A stretch of DNA of 64,000 bases from Bradyrhizobium sp. CER78 (GTDB lineage: Bacteria; Pseudomonadota; Alphaproteobacteria; Rhizobiales; Xanthobacteraceae). Position 1 is the stretch's first letter; the number at the start of each line of letters is the position of its first letter. Location of the stretch: positions 1 to 64,000 of the forward strand of contig NZ_JARVWP010000023.1 in the NCBI RefSeq assembly GCF_029846235.1. Reading direction: 5' to 3'. A program made the position numbers and the translations under genes. A model generated the notes under the pieces. The model made no database searches. It saw nothing but the letters and a program-made list of their open reading frames with translations, and was not told the origin of the DNA. Below, piece by piece: positions 9,113 through 18,025 of the stretch.

Positions 9113-9436
9113 TTATGCGGGCAAGCAGACTTCCAGCCTGTCGCCTGCCACGCGGACCGGATAGGTCTGGATGTCGATCTCGACCGGACTGGTCAGCGCC
9201 TCGCCGGTCCGGATGTCGAAGCGGCCCATATGCAGCGGGCATTCGATCTCGCAGCCGTCCAGCATGCCGTCGGACAGCAGCGCCTCCGCATGGGTACAGA
9301 TGTTGCTGGTGGCGTAGTATTCGTTGCCGACGCGATAGAGCGCGATGTGATGTTGGCCGATTTCGATGCCGTAGGGCTCGCCCTCGTTCAGCGCGCTCAG
9401 TGCGGCACCGTCGTGCCAGATTCCCTGATCCGTCAT
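9113..9436 (-). CDS. Rieske-type ferredoxin component of ring-hydroxylating dioxygenase
   Basis: A 107-residue Rieske [2Fe-2S] ferredoxin. The cluster ligands are visible as CTHAEA and CPLHMGRFD (Cys-X-His and Cys-X2-His), spaced as in BphF/CarAc-type ferredoxins. It would carry electrons from a reductase to the Rieske centre of the alpha subunit. It is 8 bp downstream of the beta-subunit gene and is translationally close to it. No ferredoxin reductase gene is nearby, so that component must come from elsewhere. Confidence 0.9.
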   Translation of the reverse strand: MTDQGIWHDGAALSALNEGEPYGIEIGQHHIALYRVGNEYYATSNICTHAEALLSDGMLDGCEIECPLHMGRFDIRTGEALTSPVEIDIQTYPVRVAGDRLEVCLPA

Positions 9437-9444
9437 GTGTTCTC

Positions 9445-9960
9445 TCAGATACTGTAGAAATCGAGCACGGTCGGGACCCGGTCGTTGACCAGCGTGATGA
9501 CCTTGCGCGCGATCTTCCAGGTGTCGCCGTCACGCTTCAGCGTGTGTTGATAGCGCCCGTGGCGCAGATGCTCCTTGGCCATGCGCGGGTCGTAGACGTG
9601 GACCGAGAACACCGAGTGGCAAATGATTTCGTCAGGGCCGGTCTCGGAGGCTTCGAGGTTCGAGATCTGATGCACGGTGCGCGGCAGCGGCAGCGCGGTG
9701 ATCGATTTGCGCGACTCGATGCGTGCGATCCGCTCTTCCAGCCCGCGCCGTGCATCGTGATAGAGCAGCGAAACCTGCGTGTTGGCGTCATTGGTGGTGG
9801 TGTATTCGTCGAGCCATGCCGGCACCCAATAGACGGCATCCTCGCTGTACATCGCGACCCAGTCGGCCCATTCGCCGGTGTCGAGCAGGCGAGCCTCGCG
9901 GTAGATGGTCGCGGCGGCCACCGCGTGGGCATCTGTTTGCATAGTCATGCTGCCAGCCAT
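9445..9960 (-). CDS. Aromatic-ring-hydroxylating dioxygenase, beta (small) subunit
   Basis: A 171-residue beta subunit with the SnoaL/NTF2-like fold: an N-terminal helix (IYREARLLDTGEWADWVAMYSEDAVYWVP) and a C-terminal sheet (VFSVHVYD, WKIARKVITLVND). It is structural and non-catalytic, forming the alpha3-beta3 oxygenase. The ATG at 9960 overlaps the alpha-subunit stop codon in an ATGA arrangement, giving coupled translation. The length is normal for the family. Confidence 0.9.
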   Translation of the reverse strand: MAGSMTMQTDAHAVAAATIYREARLLDTGEWADWVAMYSEDAVYWVPAWLDEYTTTNDANTQVSLLYHDARRGLEERIARIESRKSITALPLPRTVHQISNLEASETGPDEIICHSVFSVHVYDPRMAKEHLRHGRYQHTLKRDGDTWKIARKVITLVNDRVPTVLDFYSI

Positions 9961-11333
9961 CACGCCGTCTCCCCCGCAGCGCGCTGCAACAGTCTGCGCC
10001 ATTCGCGATAGCCGGGGTGGAAATTGGTCTCGCCGCCGAAGCTCGGGGGACCGAACGACCATTCGGACGGGGTTACGCCGAGCTCGCGCGTGTGCGCGCT
10101 CTCGCCGTGGCCGACGTCTGCGACGCCGCGCAGATAGCCTTGGGTCGGCGCGGCGGTGGTCGCCTCATAGCCCGTCTGGCAGAACTCATACATGACATTG
10201 TCGTCGGAGCTCGCGAGCCCCGATGCGTTGAAGAAGTCCTCGTAGTTGCGAATGCGCAGCGTGCGCGCCGCGGCGCTTTCGCCGACCGGTGCCAGGCAAT
10301 GCGACACCATCTCGGTCTTGTCGGGCGCCAGCGGCCGCCAGGTCCGCACCTGCGCGGACAGGATGTCGATGACCTGCAGGTTCGGAAAAATCGTGAGGTT
10401 GCGTTGCCGGAGCATCCATTTGGCGCGGGTGCTGCCGACACGCTGTCGCACGGCATCGAGACGGGCCGGGTCCATGCCGAGCGGACGGCCATAGAGCTGC
10501 GTGCGTTTGATCGACCAGTTGACGGCGTGGCCGTAGTCGAAGCTGAAGCTGCCTTGCCCTTCCTGCTCGCCCTCCGGCTCTGCGGTGAATCCGGCGTCCG
10601 GTCCGGCAGTCGTGTTGCGCTTCTTCAGGATGTCGACGTAGGAACTGTGGGTGGTCGCGAAATGATAGTAGTCGAGGCCGTTCTCGAACTGCAGCTTCCA
10701 GTTGGCGTCGAACGTGTAGGTGCTGGCGCCAGGCACGAATTCGACTTCACCGCTGTCGCTCTGATCGATGATGAGGTCGAGGAAGGCGCGGGTATCGCCG
10801 AGAAACTCCTCCAGCTGCGGAACGTCGGCCGAAAGGCTCGCGAACAGGAAGCCGCGATACGAGCCGAGCCGCGCGACCGGGAGCAGATCGTGATTCTGGT
10901 TCGAGAAGGACGGCGGATATTGTCCGCTCGCTTCCTCCGTCACCGAGATGTTGCGGCCGCTCGAATCGTAGGCCCAGCCGTGATAGCGGCAGACGTGAAA
11001 CTTCTGACGGCCCTGCTTGAAGGGGCAGACGATCGTTCCGCGATGCCGGCAGGTGTTGAGGAACGCGCCGACCTTGCCGTCGGCGCTACGCATCACGAGA
11101 ATCGGATGCCGGCCGATATGGGTGGTGACGAAGTCGTTGGGCCTGGCGATTTGGGATTCCAGGCCGACGAAATTCCACGTGGCCTCGAAGATATGGCGCA
11201 ACTCGGCGTCGAACACCTCGGGATCGGTGAAGATCCGGCGATCGACTTCGAAGATGCGTTCGCTGGGGCGGTCGTCAATCAGCCGGGAAATCTCCCGCAG
11301 CCGAGTCGCGTGGTCCTGCAAAGCAGCGTTCAT
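9960..11333 (-). CDS. Aromatic-ring-hydroxylating dioxygenase, alpha (large) subunit
   Basis: A 457-residue Rieske non-heme iron oxygenase large subunit. The Rieske ligands are CRHRGT and CRYHGWAYD (about residues 90-115). The mononuclear-iron site is NGLDYYHFATTHSSY, which holds the conserved Asp and the two His ligands. Reaction: NAD(P)H-driven insertion of O2 into an aromatic ring, or of one oxygen with loss of a substituent, as in the benzoate/anthranilate/salicylate oxygenase group. The start at 11,333 (MNAALQDH) follows GGGAGGACGTG. It is the first gene of the operon; its promoter with a perfect palindrome lies about 125 bp upstream. Confidence 0.92.
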   Translation of the reverse strand: MNAALQDHATRLREISRLIDDRPSERIFEVDRRIFTDPEVFDAELRHIFEATWNFVGLESQIARPNDFVTTHIGRHPILVMRSADGKVGAFLNTCRHRGTIVCPFKQGRQKFHVCRYHGWAYDSSGRNISVTEEASGQYPPSFSNQNHDLLPVARLGSYRGFLFASLSADVPQLEEFLGDTRAFLDLIIDQSDSGEVEFVPGASTYTFDANWKLQFENGLDYYHFATTHSSYVDILKKRNTTAGPDAGFTAEPEGEQEGQGSFSFDYGHAVNWSIKRTQLYGRPLGMDPARLDAVRQRVGSTRAKWMLRQRNLTIFPNLQVIDILSAQVRTWRPLAPDKTEMVSHCLAPVGESAAARTLRIRNYEDFFNASGLASSDDNVMYEFCQTGYEATTAAPTQGYLRGVADVGHGESAHTRELGVTPSEWSFGPPSFGGETNFHPGYREWRRLLQRAAGETA

Positions 11334-11457
11334 CACGTCCTCCCTTCGACTTGCCGTCGGCTGCGCAAGGCAAACCCCAAGGTCGCCCGCAGAGCCTTCA
11401 CGGCTCACGTGCGTCCATGGCGGAAACAGCCGGCTTGATCGCCAATCTTGGAATGAC

Positions 11458-11486
11458 TCTATAGTTGTCATGACAACTATGGTCAA
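11458..11486 (-). promoter_or_regulatory. Sigma-70-like promoter with palindromic operator for the dioxygenase operon
   Basis: Read on the minus strand: TTGACC (11,486-11,481), a 17-bp spacer, then TATAGA (11,463-11,458). The spacer lies wholly within the perfect 20-bp palindrome ATAGTTGTCATGACAACTAT at 11,461-11,480, so a bound protein would block RNA polymerase. The symmetry and length are typical of MarR-family operators, and the operon encodes a MarR protein as its last gene. Confidence 0.75.
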
Positions 11487-11629
11487 GATGCTCGGTTGAC
11501 CGGAAGTCGGAGCCGGGCGCGGTGGGGCCAGGCCGGCCGTCTCGAACGGACGGCGGGATGCAGCGAATGGGGCTCGCGCGTCGGGCTACATTACGGAACG
11601 AGCCGATCGTTTCGAGTGGCGTGGCGCGT

Positions 11630-12526
11630 TCAGGTCTTGCGCGCCGGCGCCGTCAGGATGATTCCCTCGGCGATCAAGGCGCGGCAGATCGTCTTCAGCG
11701 CGACGATCGCCTCGCGCGTTGCGCGGCTGACCGGCCGGCCACGCGGCAGGGCCAGCACCCGTTCGGCGCGCATCCACGGTAACAGCGCCGCCGATAGCGC
11801 GCCCGCCGCCACTTCCTGGTGAATCCCCGAAAACGGCAGCAAAGCATAGCCGAGGCCCAGCGCCACCATGCGCTTCATTGGCGTGCTGTTGTCGACCCGT
11901 ACCGCGGAGAGCGTCGTCGACGGGAACGGGTTGCGGCTCAGCGGAGCCACGGCTGATGGCAGGGCGTCGAACTCCTTGCGGCTCAGCCTGCCGCGCTTGA
12001 GCAGCGGATCGCGCGGCGGTCCGATCAGGAACACCTGTTCGAATATCAATATCTCATAGTCAAGATGATCATTGGGAGACGGCGTCGTCACGATCGCCAG
12101 ATCGAGCTCACCCCGCAACAGGCGTTCGGACAGGTTCTCGGTCAGCCCCTCATTCAGCTCGAGCCGCACGCGCGGAAACTGCTTCACGAATGTCTGGGCC
12201 AGCGGCGCGTAGATGACATCGCCGAGGCTCGGCGGCGCGCCGATCCGCACCGTGCCGCTGGGCTCGCGATTTTCCGTGCGCACCTCGGCCTTGATGTCAT
12301 CGATAGCGCCGAGCAGCCAGCGTCCGCGCGCGAGCAGCACCTTGCCGGACTCCGTGACGGAGACGCCGCGTGCGCCGCGTTCGAGCAGGGCGCCGCCGAG
12401 TTCGTCCTCGAGCTCCTTGACGTGGCGGCTGAGCGCCGACTGGGCGACGTTCAGCGTGCTGGCTGCGGCGGCAAAGCCGCCGCGCTCCGCGACGGCGACG
12501 AAATAGCGGATCTGCCGCAGGTCCAT
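11630..12526 (-). CDS. LysR family transcriptional regulator
   Basis: A 298-residue LysR-type regulator. The N-terminal HTH is MDLRQIRYFVAVAERGGFAAAASTLNVAQSALSRHVKELEDELG, the canonical family pattern. The rest is a periplasmic-binding-like effector domain, including the family FVKQFPRVRLELNEG segment. It diverges from the FAD monooxygenase gene with a 109-bp gap that holds a T-N11-A type palindrome, so it probably activates that run and represses itself. It is separated from the dioxygenase operon, upstream on the same strand, by 296 bp containing that operon's promoter. Confidence 0.9.
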   Translation of the reverse strand: MDLRQIRYFVAVAERGGFAAAASTLNVAQSALSRHVKELEDELGGALLERGARGVSVTESGKVLLARGRWLLGAIDDIKAEVRTENREPSGTVRIGAPPSLGDVIYAPLAQTFVKQFPRVRLELNEGLTENLSERLLRGELDLAIVTTPSPNDHLDYEILIFEQVFLIGPPRDPLLKRGRLSRKEFDALPSAVAPLSRNPFPSTTLSAVRVDNSTPMKRMVALGLGYALLPFSGIHQEVAAGALSAALLPWMRAERVLALPRGRPVSRATREAIVALKTICRALIAEGIILTAPARKT

Positions 12527-12536
12527 GATGCCAGCT

Positions 12537-12555
12537 CCATCTCAAATCGAGATGG
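12537..12555. promoter_or_regulatory. Candidate LysR-type operator
   Basis: The sequence CCATCTC-AAATC-GAGATGG is a perfect 7-bp inverted repeat with a 5-bp spacer, containing the T-N11-A signature of LysR binding boxes. It lies 10 bp before the LysR start codon and about 80 bp upstream of the divergent monooxygenase gene, the usual position of the recognition site. Confidence 0.55.
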
Positions 12556-12635
12556 AAACCATATCAAACATATTCTTGTGAGATAGCAAAAAGAGAGCAG
12601 TCTCCGCCCAACGATCAAACCGAGGAGACACCAGC

Positions 12636-14255
12636 ATGGGCATCGCCACCGACGAGGCACGCCAGACGTCAATATTCATCGCCGGCGGCGGGCCGGTCGG
12701 CCTTGCGATGTCGCTGCTGCTCGATCGCTTCGGCATCGACTGCGTGGTGGTCGAGAAGAGCCCGACGACGACGGACCATCCCAAGTCGCGCGGCTGCTGG
12801 GTCCGCACCATGGAGATCTTCCGGCAGTGGGGCATCGAGCAGGCGATCCGCGACCGCGGCCTGCAGGACAATTCCGACATGTTCGTGTTCCTCGACAGCA
12901 TCGCGGGTCACGAGTTCGGCCGCACCCGACCCGAACCGAATGTCGGTCATACGCCGGCCTGGAAGAGCCTGGTCGCCCAGGACGCCGTCGAGGAAGAGAT
13001 CCTGCGGGTGGTCGAGAAGTCCAAGCATGCCACGGTCCTGTTCAACACATCCTGTGAATCGTTCGAGGAGACCAACAGCGGCGTCAGGGTCACGACCCGT
13101 TGCGAAAAGACCGGCGAGGTCACGCATTGGACGGCGACTTACCTGATCGCCGCCGATGGCGCGGGCAGCCAGACGCGGCGCAGCGCCGGAATCGAGATGG
13201 TCGGGCCGTCCACGCTGGCGGTGATGTCGAATGAATATTGGCGCGCCGATCTGTCGCGGCTGCCGATCGCGCGCGAGGCCGCCGGCTTCATCATCATCCC
13301 TGAAAGGTCCGACTTGCCGCGCGCCGGCATCCTGAACACCAACGGCCGGGATCGCTGGCTGACCGTGACGCAGATCGGCCTGACCAAGGACGATCGCGAG
13401 CGGCCGTGGACCGACCAGGAGTTCATCGAGATCGCGCGCGGCCATGTCGGCATTCCCGATCTCGACGTCACGCTTTTGAACCGTTCGATCTGGCGCGTCA
13501 GCATGCAGGTGGCCGAGACCTTTCGAAAGGGCCGGGTGTTTCTGGTCGGCGACTGCGCCCACCGCTTTCCGCCGACCGGCGGCTTCGGCCTGAACTCCGG
13601 CGTTCAGGACGCGCATAATCTCGCCTGGAAACTCGCCTTCGTGCTGAAGGGCTTCGCGGATGAGAAGCTGCTCGACAGCTATTCGAGCGAGCGCCGCCCG
13701 ATCGCGCAATCCAATGCCAACTTCAGCTACGGCAACCGGCTGCGCTTCGGGTTGACCGACGACGCCGTGCGATCGCGCAATCCCGACCGGATCAGGTTCT
13801 GGATCAACGACATGGACAATCATCTGCACAGCATCGGGCAGAACCTCGGGCACAATTACGAGGAGGGCGCGGTGATCCCCGACGGCACTGTCGCGAAGGC
13901 ATTGAACTCCCGCTACTACACGCCGACCGACCGCCCCGGCGCGCGCTTTCCGCACATGTGGCTCGAGCCGTCGCGCAAGAAATCGACGCTCGACTGGTTC
14001 GACAAGGAATTCACCGTCGTCACCGGTCCGCTCGGCGGCGAGTGGCTGGAGGCAGGCAAGCAGGTGTCGGAGAAGACCCGCCTGCCGCTCTCGCTGAAGC
14101 AACTGCCGTCGGCCGACCCGGCAGATGGATTCCAATTGGGCATGCGCGGCGCCGTGCTGGTGCGCCCCGACGGGCATGTGGCGTGGCGGATGCCGTGGCT
14201 GCCGTCGGATCCCGCGAAAGAGCTCGCCGGCGCGCTCTCGACGCTGCTGCATTAG
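12636..14255 (+). CDS. FAD-dependent aromatic monooxygenase (PHBH/MhpA-like)
   Basis: A 539-residue class A flavoprotein hydroxylase. The FAD Rossmann site is IAGGGPVGLAMSLLLDRFGI (residues 10-29), followed by the VVVEKSP strand. A second FAD motif is RVFLVGDCAHRFPPTGGFGLNSGVQDAHNL, with the conserved GD. A C-terminal thioredoxin-like tail follows, as in phenol hydroxylase and 3-(3-hydroxyphenyl)propionate hydroxylase. It probably hydroxylates a phenolic intermediate using NAD(P)H and O2. The start at 12,636 follows GAGGAG. It heads a run with hydrolase, transporter and peptidase genes and diverges from LysR. Confidence 0.9.
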   Translation: MGIATDEARQTSIFIAGGGPVGLAMSLLLDRFGIDCVVVEKSPTTTDHPKSRGCWVRTMEIFRQWGIEQAIRDRGLQDNSDMFVFLDSIAGHEFGRTRPEPNVGHTPAWKSLVAQDAVEEEILRVVEKSKHATVLFNTSCESFEETNSGVRVTTRCEKTGEVTHWTATYLIAADGAGSQTRRSAGIEMVGPSTLAVMSNEYWRADLSRLPIAREAAGFIIIPERSDLPRAGILNTNGRDRWLTVTQIGLTKDDRERPWTDQEFIEIARGHVGIPDLDVTLLNRSIWRVSMQVAETFRKGRVFLVGDCAHRFPPTGGFGLNSGVQDAHNLAWKLAFVLKGFADEKLLDSYSSERRPIAQSNANFSYGNRLRFGLTDDAVRSRNPDRIRFWINDMDNHLHSIGQNLGHNYEEGAVIPDGTVAKALNSRYYTPTDRPGARFPHMWLEPSRKKSTLDWFDKEFTVVTGPLGGEWLEAGKQVSEKTRLPLSLKQLPSADPADGFQLGMRGAVLVRPDGHVAWRMPWLPSDPAKELAGALSTLLH

Positions 14256-14266
14256 GGAGGTCTCCG

Positions 14267-15058
14267 ATGCAATCGCTCGAAGCCAACGGCGTCGTCACGG
14301 CATATGAGAAGACCGGGCGTGGCGAACCGATCGTGCTGCTGCATGGCGGCGAGGCCGATCATTCGATGTTCGACGGCCTTGCGCCCGCGTTGGCGGCGCA
14401 GTTCACCGTGATCGCCTATGATCAGCGCGATTCCGGCGCCACCAGGAATCCCGCGTCGTCCTATTCGCTGGCCGATCTGGCCGACGATGCCACCGCCTTG
14501 ATCCGAGGGCTCGGCTACGACCGTGCCCATGTCTTCGGCACCTCGCTCGGCGGCCTGATCGCGCAGGTGTTGGCGGCGCGCCATCCGGGCAGCATCGATC
14601 GCCTGATCCTGAGCAGCACCTGGAAAGTCAACAAAAGCCCGCTCGACGTCAACGCGGATGTCTTCCGCACACTCGCGTCCTACCGCGCCGACACCATCGC
14701 CAACGCGCCGAAGATCGCGGAGTACTTCTTTCCGCCGGACTATTTGCGCGCGCGGCCCGAACTGATCGACATCTTCCGTGGCTCCAACCGCGACGACGGC
14801 CAGAAGGCGCGCCGCGGCGCCTTGCTTGCGCAGCCTGTCGCGGCCGATCTGACGGGGTTCGATCGCCCGACACTGCTGCTCGTGGGCAGCGACGATCGGC
14901 TGATCCCGAATGCTGAGACATTTGCGCTCGCCCAGGGTCTTGCGCGCGTCGAGACGATGACCATCGCAAACGCGGGCCACGTCGCGTCGATCCAGGCCCC
15001 CGAGCGGGTGGCGGAGGCGGTGACGGCATTTCTGAATTCAAAAAAGAAGGCGGCTTGA
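14267..15058 (+). CDS. Alpha/beta hydrolase
   Basis: A 263-residue alpha/beta hydrolase. The oxyanion segment LLHGG, nucleophile elbow GTSLGG (Ser near residue 90), acid in VGSDDRLIPN and histidine in NAGHVAS form a complete catalytic triad. In aromatic catabolic clusters such enzymes often cleave ring-opened or ester intermediates. The ATG at 14,267 follows GGGAGG, 11 bp after the monooxygenase stop, so they are cotranscribed. The substrate cannot be read from sequence. Confidence 0.88.
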   Translation: MQSLEANGVVTAYEKTGRGEPIVLLHGGEADHSMFDGLAPALAAQFTVIAYDQRDSGATRNPASSYSLADLADDATALIRGLGYDRAHVFGTSLGGLIAQVLAARHPGSIDRLILSSTWKVNKSPLDVNADVFRTLASYRADTIANAPKIAEYFFPPDYLRARPELIDIFRGSNRDDGQKARRGALLAQPVAADLTGFDRPTLLLVGSDDRLIPNAETFALAQGLARVETMTIANAGHVASIQAPERVAEAVTAFLNSKKKAA

Positions 15059-15076
15059 CAACAACAGGGGGAGACC

Positions 15077-16483
15077 ATGGCAGAGCGAACGAACGCAGTG
15101 CCGTTCGACGAAGCGCCGGTGACGACGCGCTACTGGCTATCGATCATCATCTTCGCCATCTCCGGCGTGGTCGATTTCTTCGATTTCTTCGTGGTCGGGT
15201 TTCTGGTCTCGGTGCTGGCGCCGAAATGGCACCTGACGTTCGGGCAGACCTCGATCATGCTGATGAGCGCCGGTATCGGGGCGATGCTCGGGGCGTTCGC
15301 CGCTGGGATCCTCGCCGATCGTTTCGGGCGCAAGCCGCTGGCGGTGGCGGGCGTGATGCTGTGCGGCCTGACCTCGGGCGCGATCGCGTTCATTCCGGAA
15401 GACGGCTGGGTTGCGTTCGCGGTCCTGCGCTTCTTCGTCGGCTTCGGCCTTGCGGCGGGCGCGGCGGCGGCGGTTCCGGCCATCGTCGAATTCGCTCCGA
15501 CCCGTCATCGCACGCTGGTCACGAGCCTCGTGGTCGTCCCGGTCGCCTTCGGCGTGCTGTCGGCGTCGGTGACCGCGAGCTTCCTGCTGCCGCTGGTCGG
15601 CTGGCGCGGATTGGCGGCGGTCGGCTTCCTGCCGATCATCCTCGGAATTCTCACCATGATCATCATGCCGGAATCGCCGCGATGGCTGATCAGCAAGGGC
15701 CGCGTGCGCGAAGCGCAGGCGAGCATCCGGAAACTCTACCGGGTTGGCGGCGAGTCATTCACGCTGCCCGCGCTGCCGCCGGCCAGCCCGGCGACATTCG
15801 CCGATCTCTTTGCCGAGCAGCGGCGCTTCTGGTTGACGGTGCTGATCTGGTTCGGCGCCAGCACGGCGAACTACGGCGTGTTCCTCTGGGGGCCGACCAT
15901 CGTCGCGCTGCTGCTTGGCGTCGCGCCGCAGGAGGCGGCGAAGATGTTCATCTATGTCAGCCTCGCCGGCGTCCTCGGCCGGACCGGCTTCGCCTTTCTT
16001 GCCCATCGGATCGGCCGCAAGCCGTGCGGCCAGTTGATGGGCTATGGCACCGCGGTTTCGCTGGCGCTGGCCGCCTATTTTCACAATGACTTCGCCGGCT
16101 CGGTGCCGCTGTTCCTGGTCTTCCTGATCGTCGGCGCCGTGTTCTTCGACGGCGGGTTCTCGAACATCGGGCCGTATCCCGCGGAGATCTTTCCGGTCCA
16201 GCTCTCGGGACGCGCGGTTGGCCTTGCCCAACTCTCGAACGGGGTCGGCAAGATCGTCGGGCCGCTGTGTCTTGCATTGATCGCCGGTGCGGACAATCTC
16301 GTGCATCCAAGCGCGACCGCCGCGGCGGTGATGCCGGCGTTCTGCTTTCTTGCCGGTGCGGGCCTGTTGATCGGGCTCGCCTTCACGTTCCTCGGCGTCG
16401 AGCCGCATGGCCGCCCGGTGGCCTTGTTCGGCGAGAACGCGGGCGCCGCACCGAAATCGTTGGCCGCGAAAACCGCAAGCTAA
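15077..16483 (+). CDS. MFS transporter, AAHS (aromatic acid:H+ symporter)-like
   Basis: A 468-residue 12-helix permease. MFS motif between helices 2 and 3 is GILADRFGRKPLAVAG, with a matching GRTGFAFLAHRIGRKPCG in the second half. The early SGVVDFFDFFVVGFLVS helix with acidic residues is typical of the AAHS/sugar-porter-like acid symporters. Likely imports the aromatic substrate of the adjacent oxygenase. It follows the hydrolase by 18 bp behind an AGGGGGAG site. Confidence 0.87.
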   Translation: MAERTNAVPFDEAPVTTRYWLSIIIFAISGVVDFFDFFVVGFLVSVLAPKWHLTFGQTSIMLMSAGIGAMLGAFAAGILADRFGRKPLAVAGVMLCGLTSGAIAFIPEDGWVAFAVLRFFVGFGLAAGAAAAVPAIVEFAPTRHRTLVTSLVVVPVAFGVLSASVTASFLLPLVGWRGLAAVGFLPIILGILTMIIMPESPRWLISKGRVREAQASIRKLYRVGGESFTLPALPPASPATFADLFAEQRRFWLTVLIWFGASTANYGVFLWGPTIVALLLGVAPQEAAKMFIYVSLAGVLGRTGFAFLAHRIGRKPCGQLMGYGTAVSLALAAYFHNDFAGSVPLFLVFLIVGAVFFDGGFSNIGPYPAEIFPVQLSGRAVGLAQLSNGVGKIVGPLCLALIAGADNLVHPSATAAAVMPAFCFLAGAGLLIGLAFTFLGVEPHGRPVALFGENAGAAPKSLAAKTAS

Positions 16484-16499
16484 GACAAAGGGTCATACC

Positions 16500-17690
16500 A
16501 TGGACAATGCGTTCGACACGCTCGCAACGGCGGCGCCGTTCGATACCGAAAAACTCGATCGGCTGATGGATGAGGCAGGCCTCGACATCCTGATCGCCAC
16601 CTCGCGTCACAATGTGCAGTATCTGCTCGGCGGCTATCGTTTCTTCTTCTTCGATGTCATGGAGGCGATCGGCACCAGCCGCTATCTGCCGGTGTTCGTC
16701 TATCAGAAGGGGCGCCCTGAGAACTCTGTCTACATCGGCAACCGCATGGAGAGGTTCGAGCAGGAGCTCGGACGGATTTGGACGCCGCTTGTTAGAACGG
16801 AGGCGTGGGGCACGGTCGATGCGATCGGCCTCGCGATCGATCATGTGAGAAAGCTGGGCGGCGGGGCGAGGCGCGTCGGCATCGAGGCCGGCTTCCTGCC
16901 GGCCGATGCCAGCGATCATTTGCTTGCCGGCTTTGACAATGTCGAATTTCGCGAGGCCCATTTCACGCTCGAACGGCTTCGCGCCGTGAAATCTCCCGCC
17001 GAACTCGATCTGATCAGGGAAGCCTCTGAACGCGTCGTCGATGCGATGCTGGCGACGTTCAGAAGCTGCGCCCCAGGGATGACCAAGAATGACGTCGTCG
17101 CCCGCCTGCGCCGCGAGGAGCAGGAGCGGGACCTCGTCTTCGAATATTGCCTGATTGCCGCCGGCAAGAGTCATAACCGCGCGCCGTCGAACCAGCGTCT
17201 TGCGGAAGGCGACGTGATCTCGATCGATTCCGGCGGAAACTACCGGGGCTATATCGGCGACCTCAGCCGCATGGGCATCCTGGGAGAGCCGGACAGTGAG
17301 CTGCGCGAGTTGCTGCAACAGGTCGAGGACATCCAGCAGGTGGCGCGGCGTGCGATCCGGCCGGGCGCGATGGGTGGCGACATCATTGCGGCGGGCGAGG
17401 CCGCGGTCAAATCGTCGCCGCATCGCGCCGTGCTCGACTTCACCGCGCACGGCATCGGGCTCGTCAGTCACGAGGCGCCGCGCCTGACCGCGACCGGTCC
17501 GGTGCCTTACGCGCCGTATGACGCCGACCGGCCGCTCGAGCGCGGAATGGTGATCTCGATCGAAACCGCGCTGCTGCATCCGGCGCGCGGCTACATCAAG
17601 CTCGAGGATACGCTGATCGTCACCGAATCGGGCTGGGAGGCGCCCGGTGACCATGGCCGGGGGTGGAATACGTCGCGTCTCATGGCGTGA
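16500..17690 (+). CDS. M24 family metallopeptidase (Xaa-Pro aminopeptidase-like)
   Basis: A 396-residue two-domain pita-bread protein: a creatinase-like N-terminal domain (LDRLMDEAGLDILIATSRHNVQYL) and a C-terminal M24 domain. Metal ligands are visible as DSGGNYRGYIGDLSR (two Asp), TAHGIGL...HE (His) and the Glu residues in VISIETALLHP and KLEDTLIVTE. It could be an aminopeptidase or a creatinase/amidinohydrolase-like enzyme acting on a small C-N bond. It is the last gene of the rightward run, 16 bp after the MFS gene. Confidence 0.87.
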   Translation: MDNAFDTLATAAPFDTEKLDRLMDEAGLDILIATSRHNVQYLLGGYRFFFFDVMEAIGTSRYLPVFVYQKGRPENSVYIGNRMERFEQELGRIWTPLVRTEAWGTVDAIGLAIDHVRKLGGGARRVGIEAGFLPADASDHLLAGFDNVEFREAHFTLERLRAVKSPAELDLIREASERVVDAMLATFRSCAPGMTKNDVVARLRREEQERDLVFEYCLIAAGKSHNRAPSNQRLAEGDVISIDSGGNYRGYIGDLSRMGILGEPDSELRELLQQVEDIQQVARRAIRPGAMGGDIIAAGEAAVKSSPHRAVLDFTAHGIGLVSHEAPRLTATGPVPYAPYDADRPLERGMVISIETALLHPARGYIKLEDTLIVTESGWEAPGDHGRGWNTSRLMA

Positions 17691-18025
17691 GCCGGTCAAC
17701 GCCAGGGCGGCATGTTTGGATGGGTCACCGATTGAGCTGCGGTGCTGGAGGCGTTCGTCGGCCGATTTCGGAATATTAGAAATATATCCCTGAGTTGCCC
17801 GACGTGTCAAGTTGCCGGCCGCCGCCGGCTGCTTTGCATGGGGTTGTTTTCGATATTTTGGCAACGCCCCCGCTGCCGGCGGTCTTTGCTTCACTCGAGC
17901 CTCCGGTCATGCGATGCTTCGAGCTGGATGCAGCGGCGGTTCCGTGCCGTCTGCTCGCCAGGTCGGCGCCGACGATGGGCAGGTGCAACCGATAAGGATT
18001 GCGTCCCATCGACAGAAGCGACCCG
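17691..18025. other. Intergenic region before ilvA
   Basis: 335 bp without a credible gene. It contains an A/T-rich stretch around 17,770-17,795 (GGAATATTAGAAATATATCC) that stands out against the GC-rich background and may be promoter or operator DNA for the downstream deaminase gene. No terminator hairpin or RNA gene was recognised. Confidence 0.4.

Noticed and set aside
7170..9533. A 787-residue leftward frame spanning MarR, MFS and ferredoxin genes
   Set aside because: Only its last 197 residues (MarR) are protein-like; the rest is an out-of-frame reading of the MFS and ferredoxin genes.
12669..14252. A 527-residue antisense frame opposite the FAD monooxygenase
   Set aside because: High-GC third-position bias makes long antisense frames; the opposite strand has a complete, motif-bearing enzyme and the antisense has no family features.
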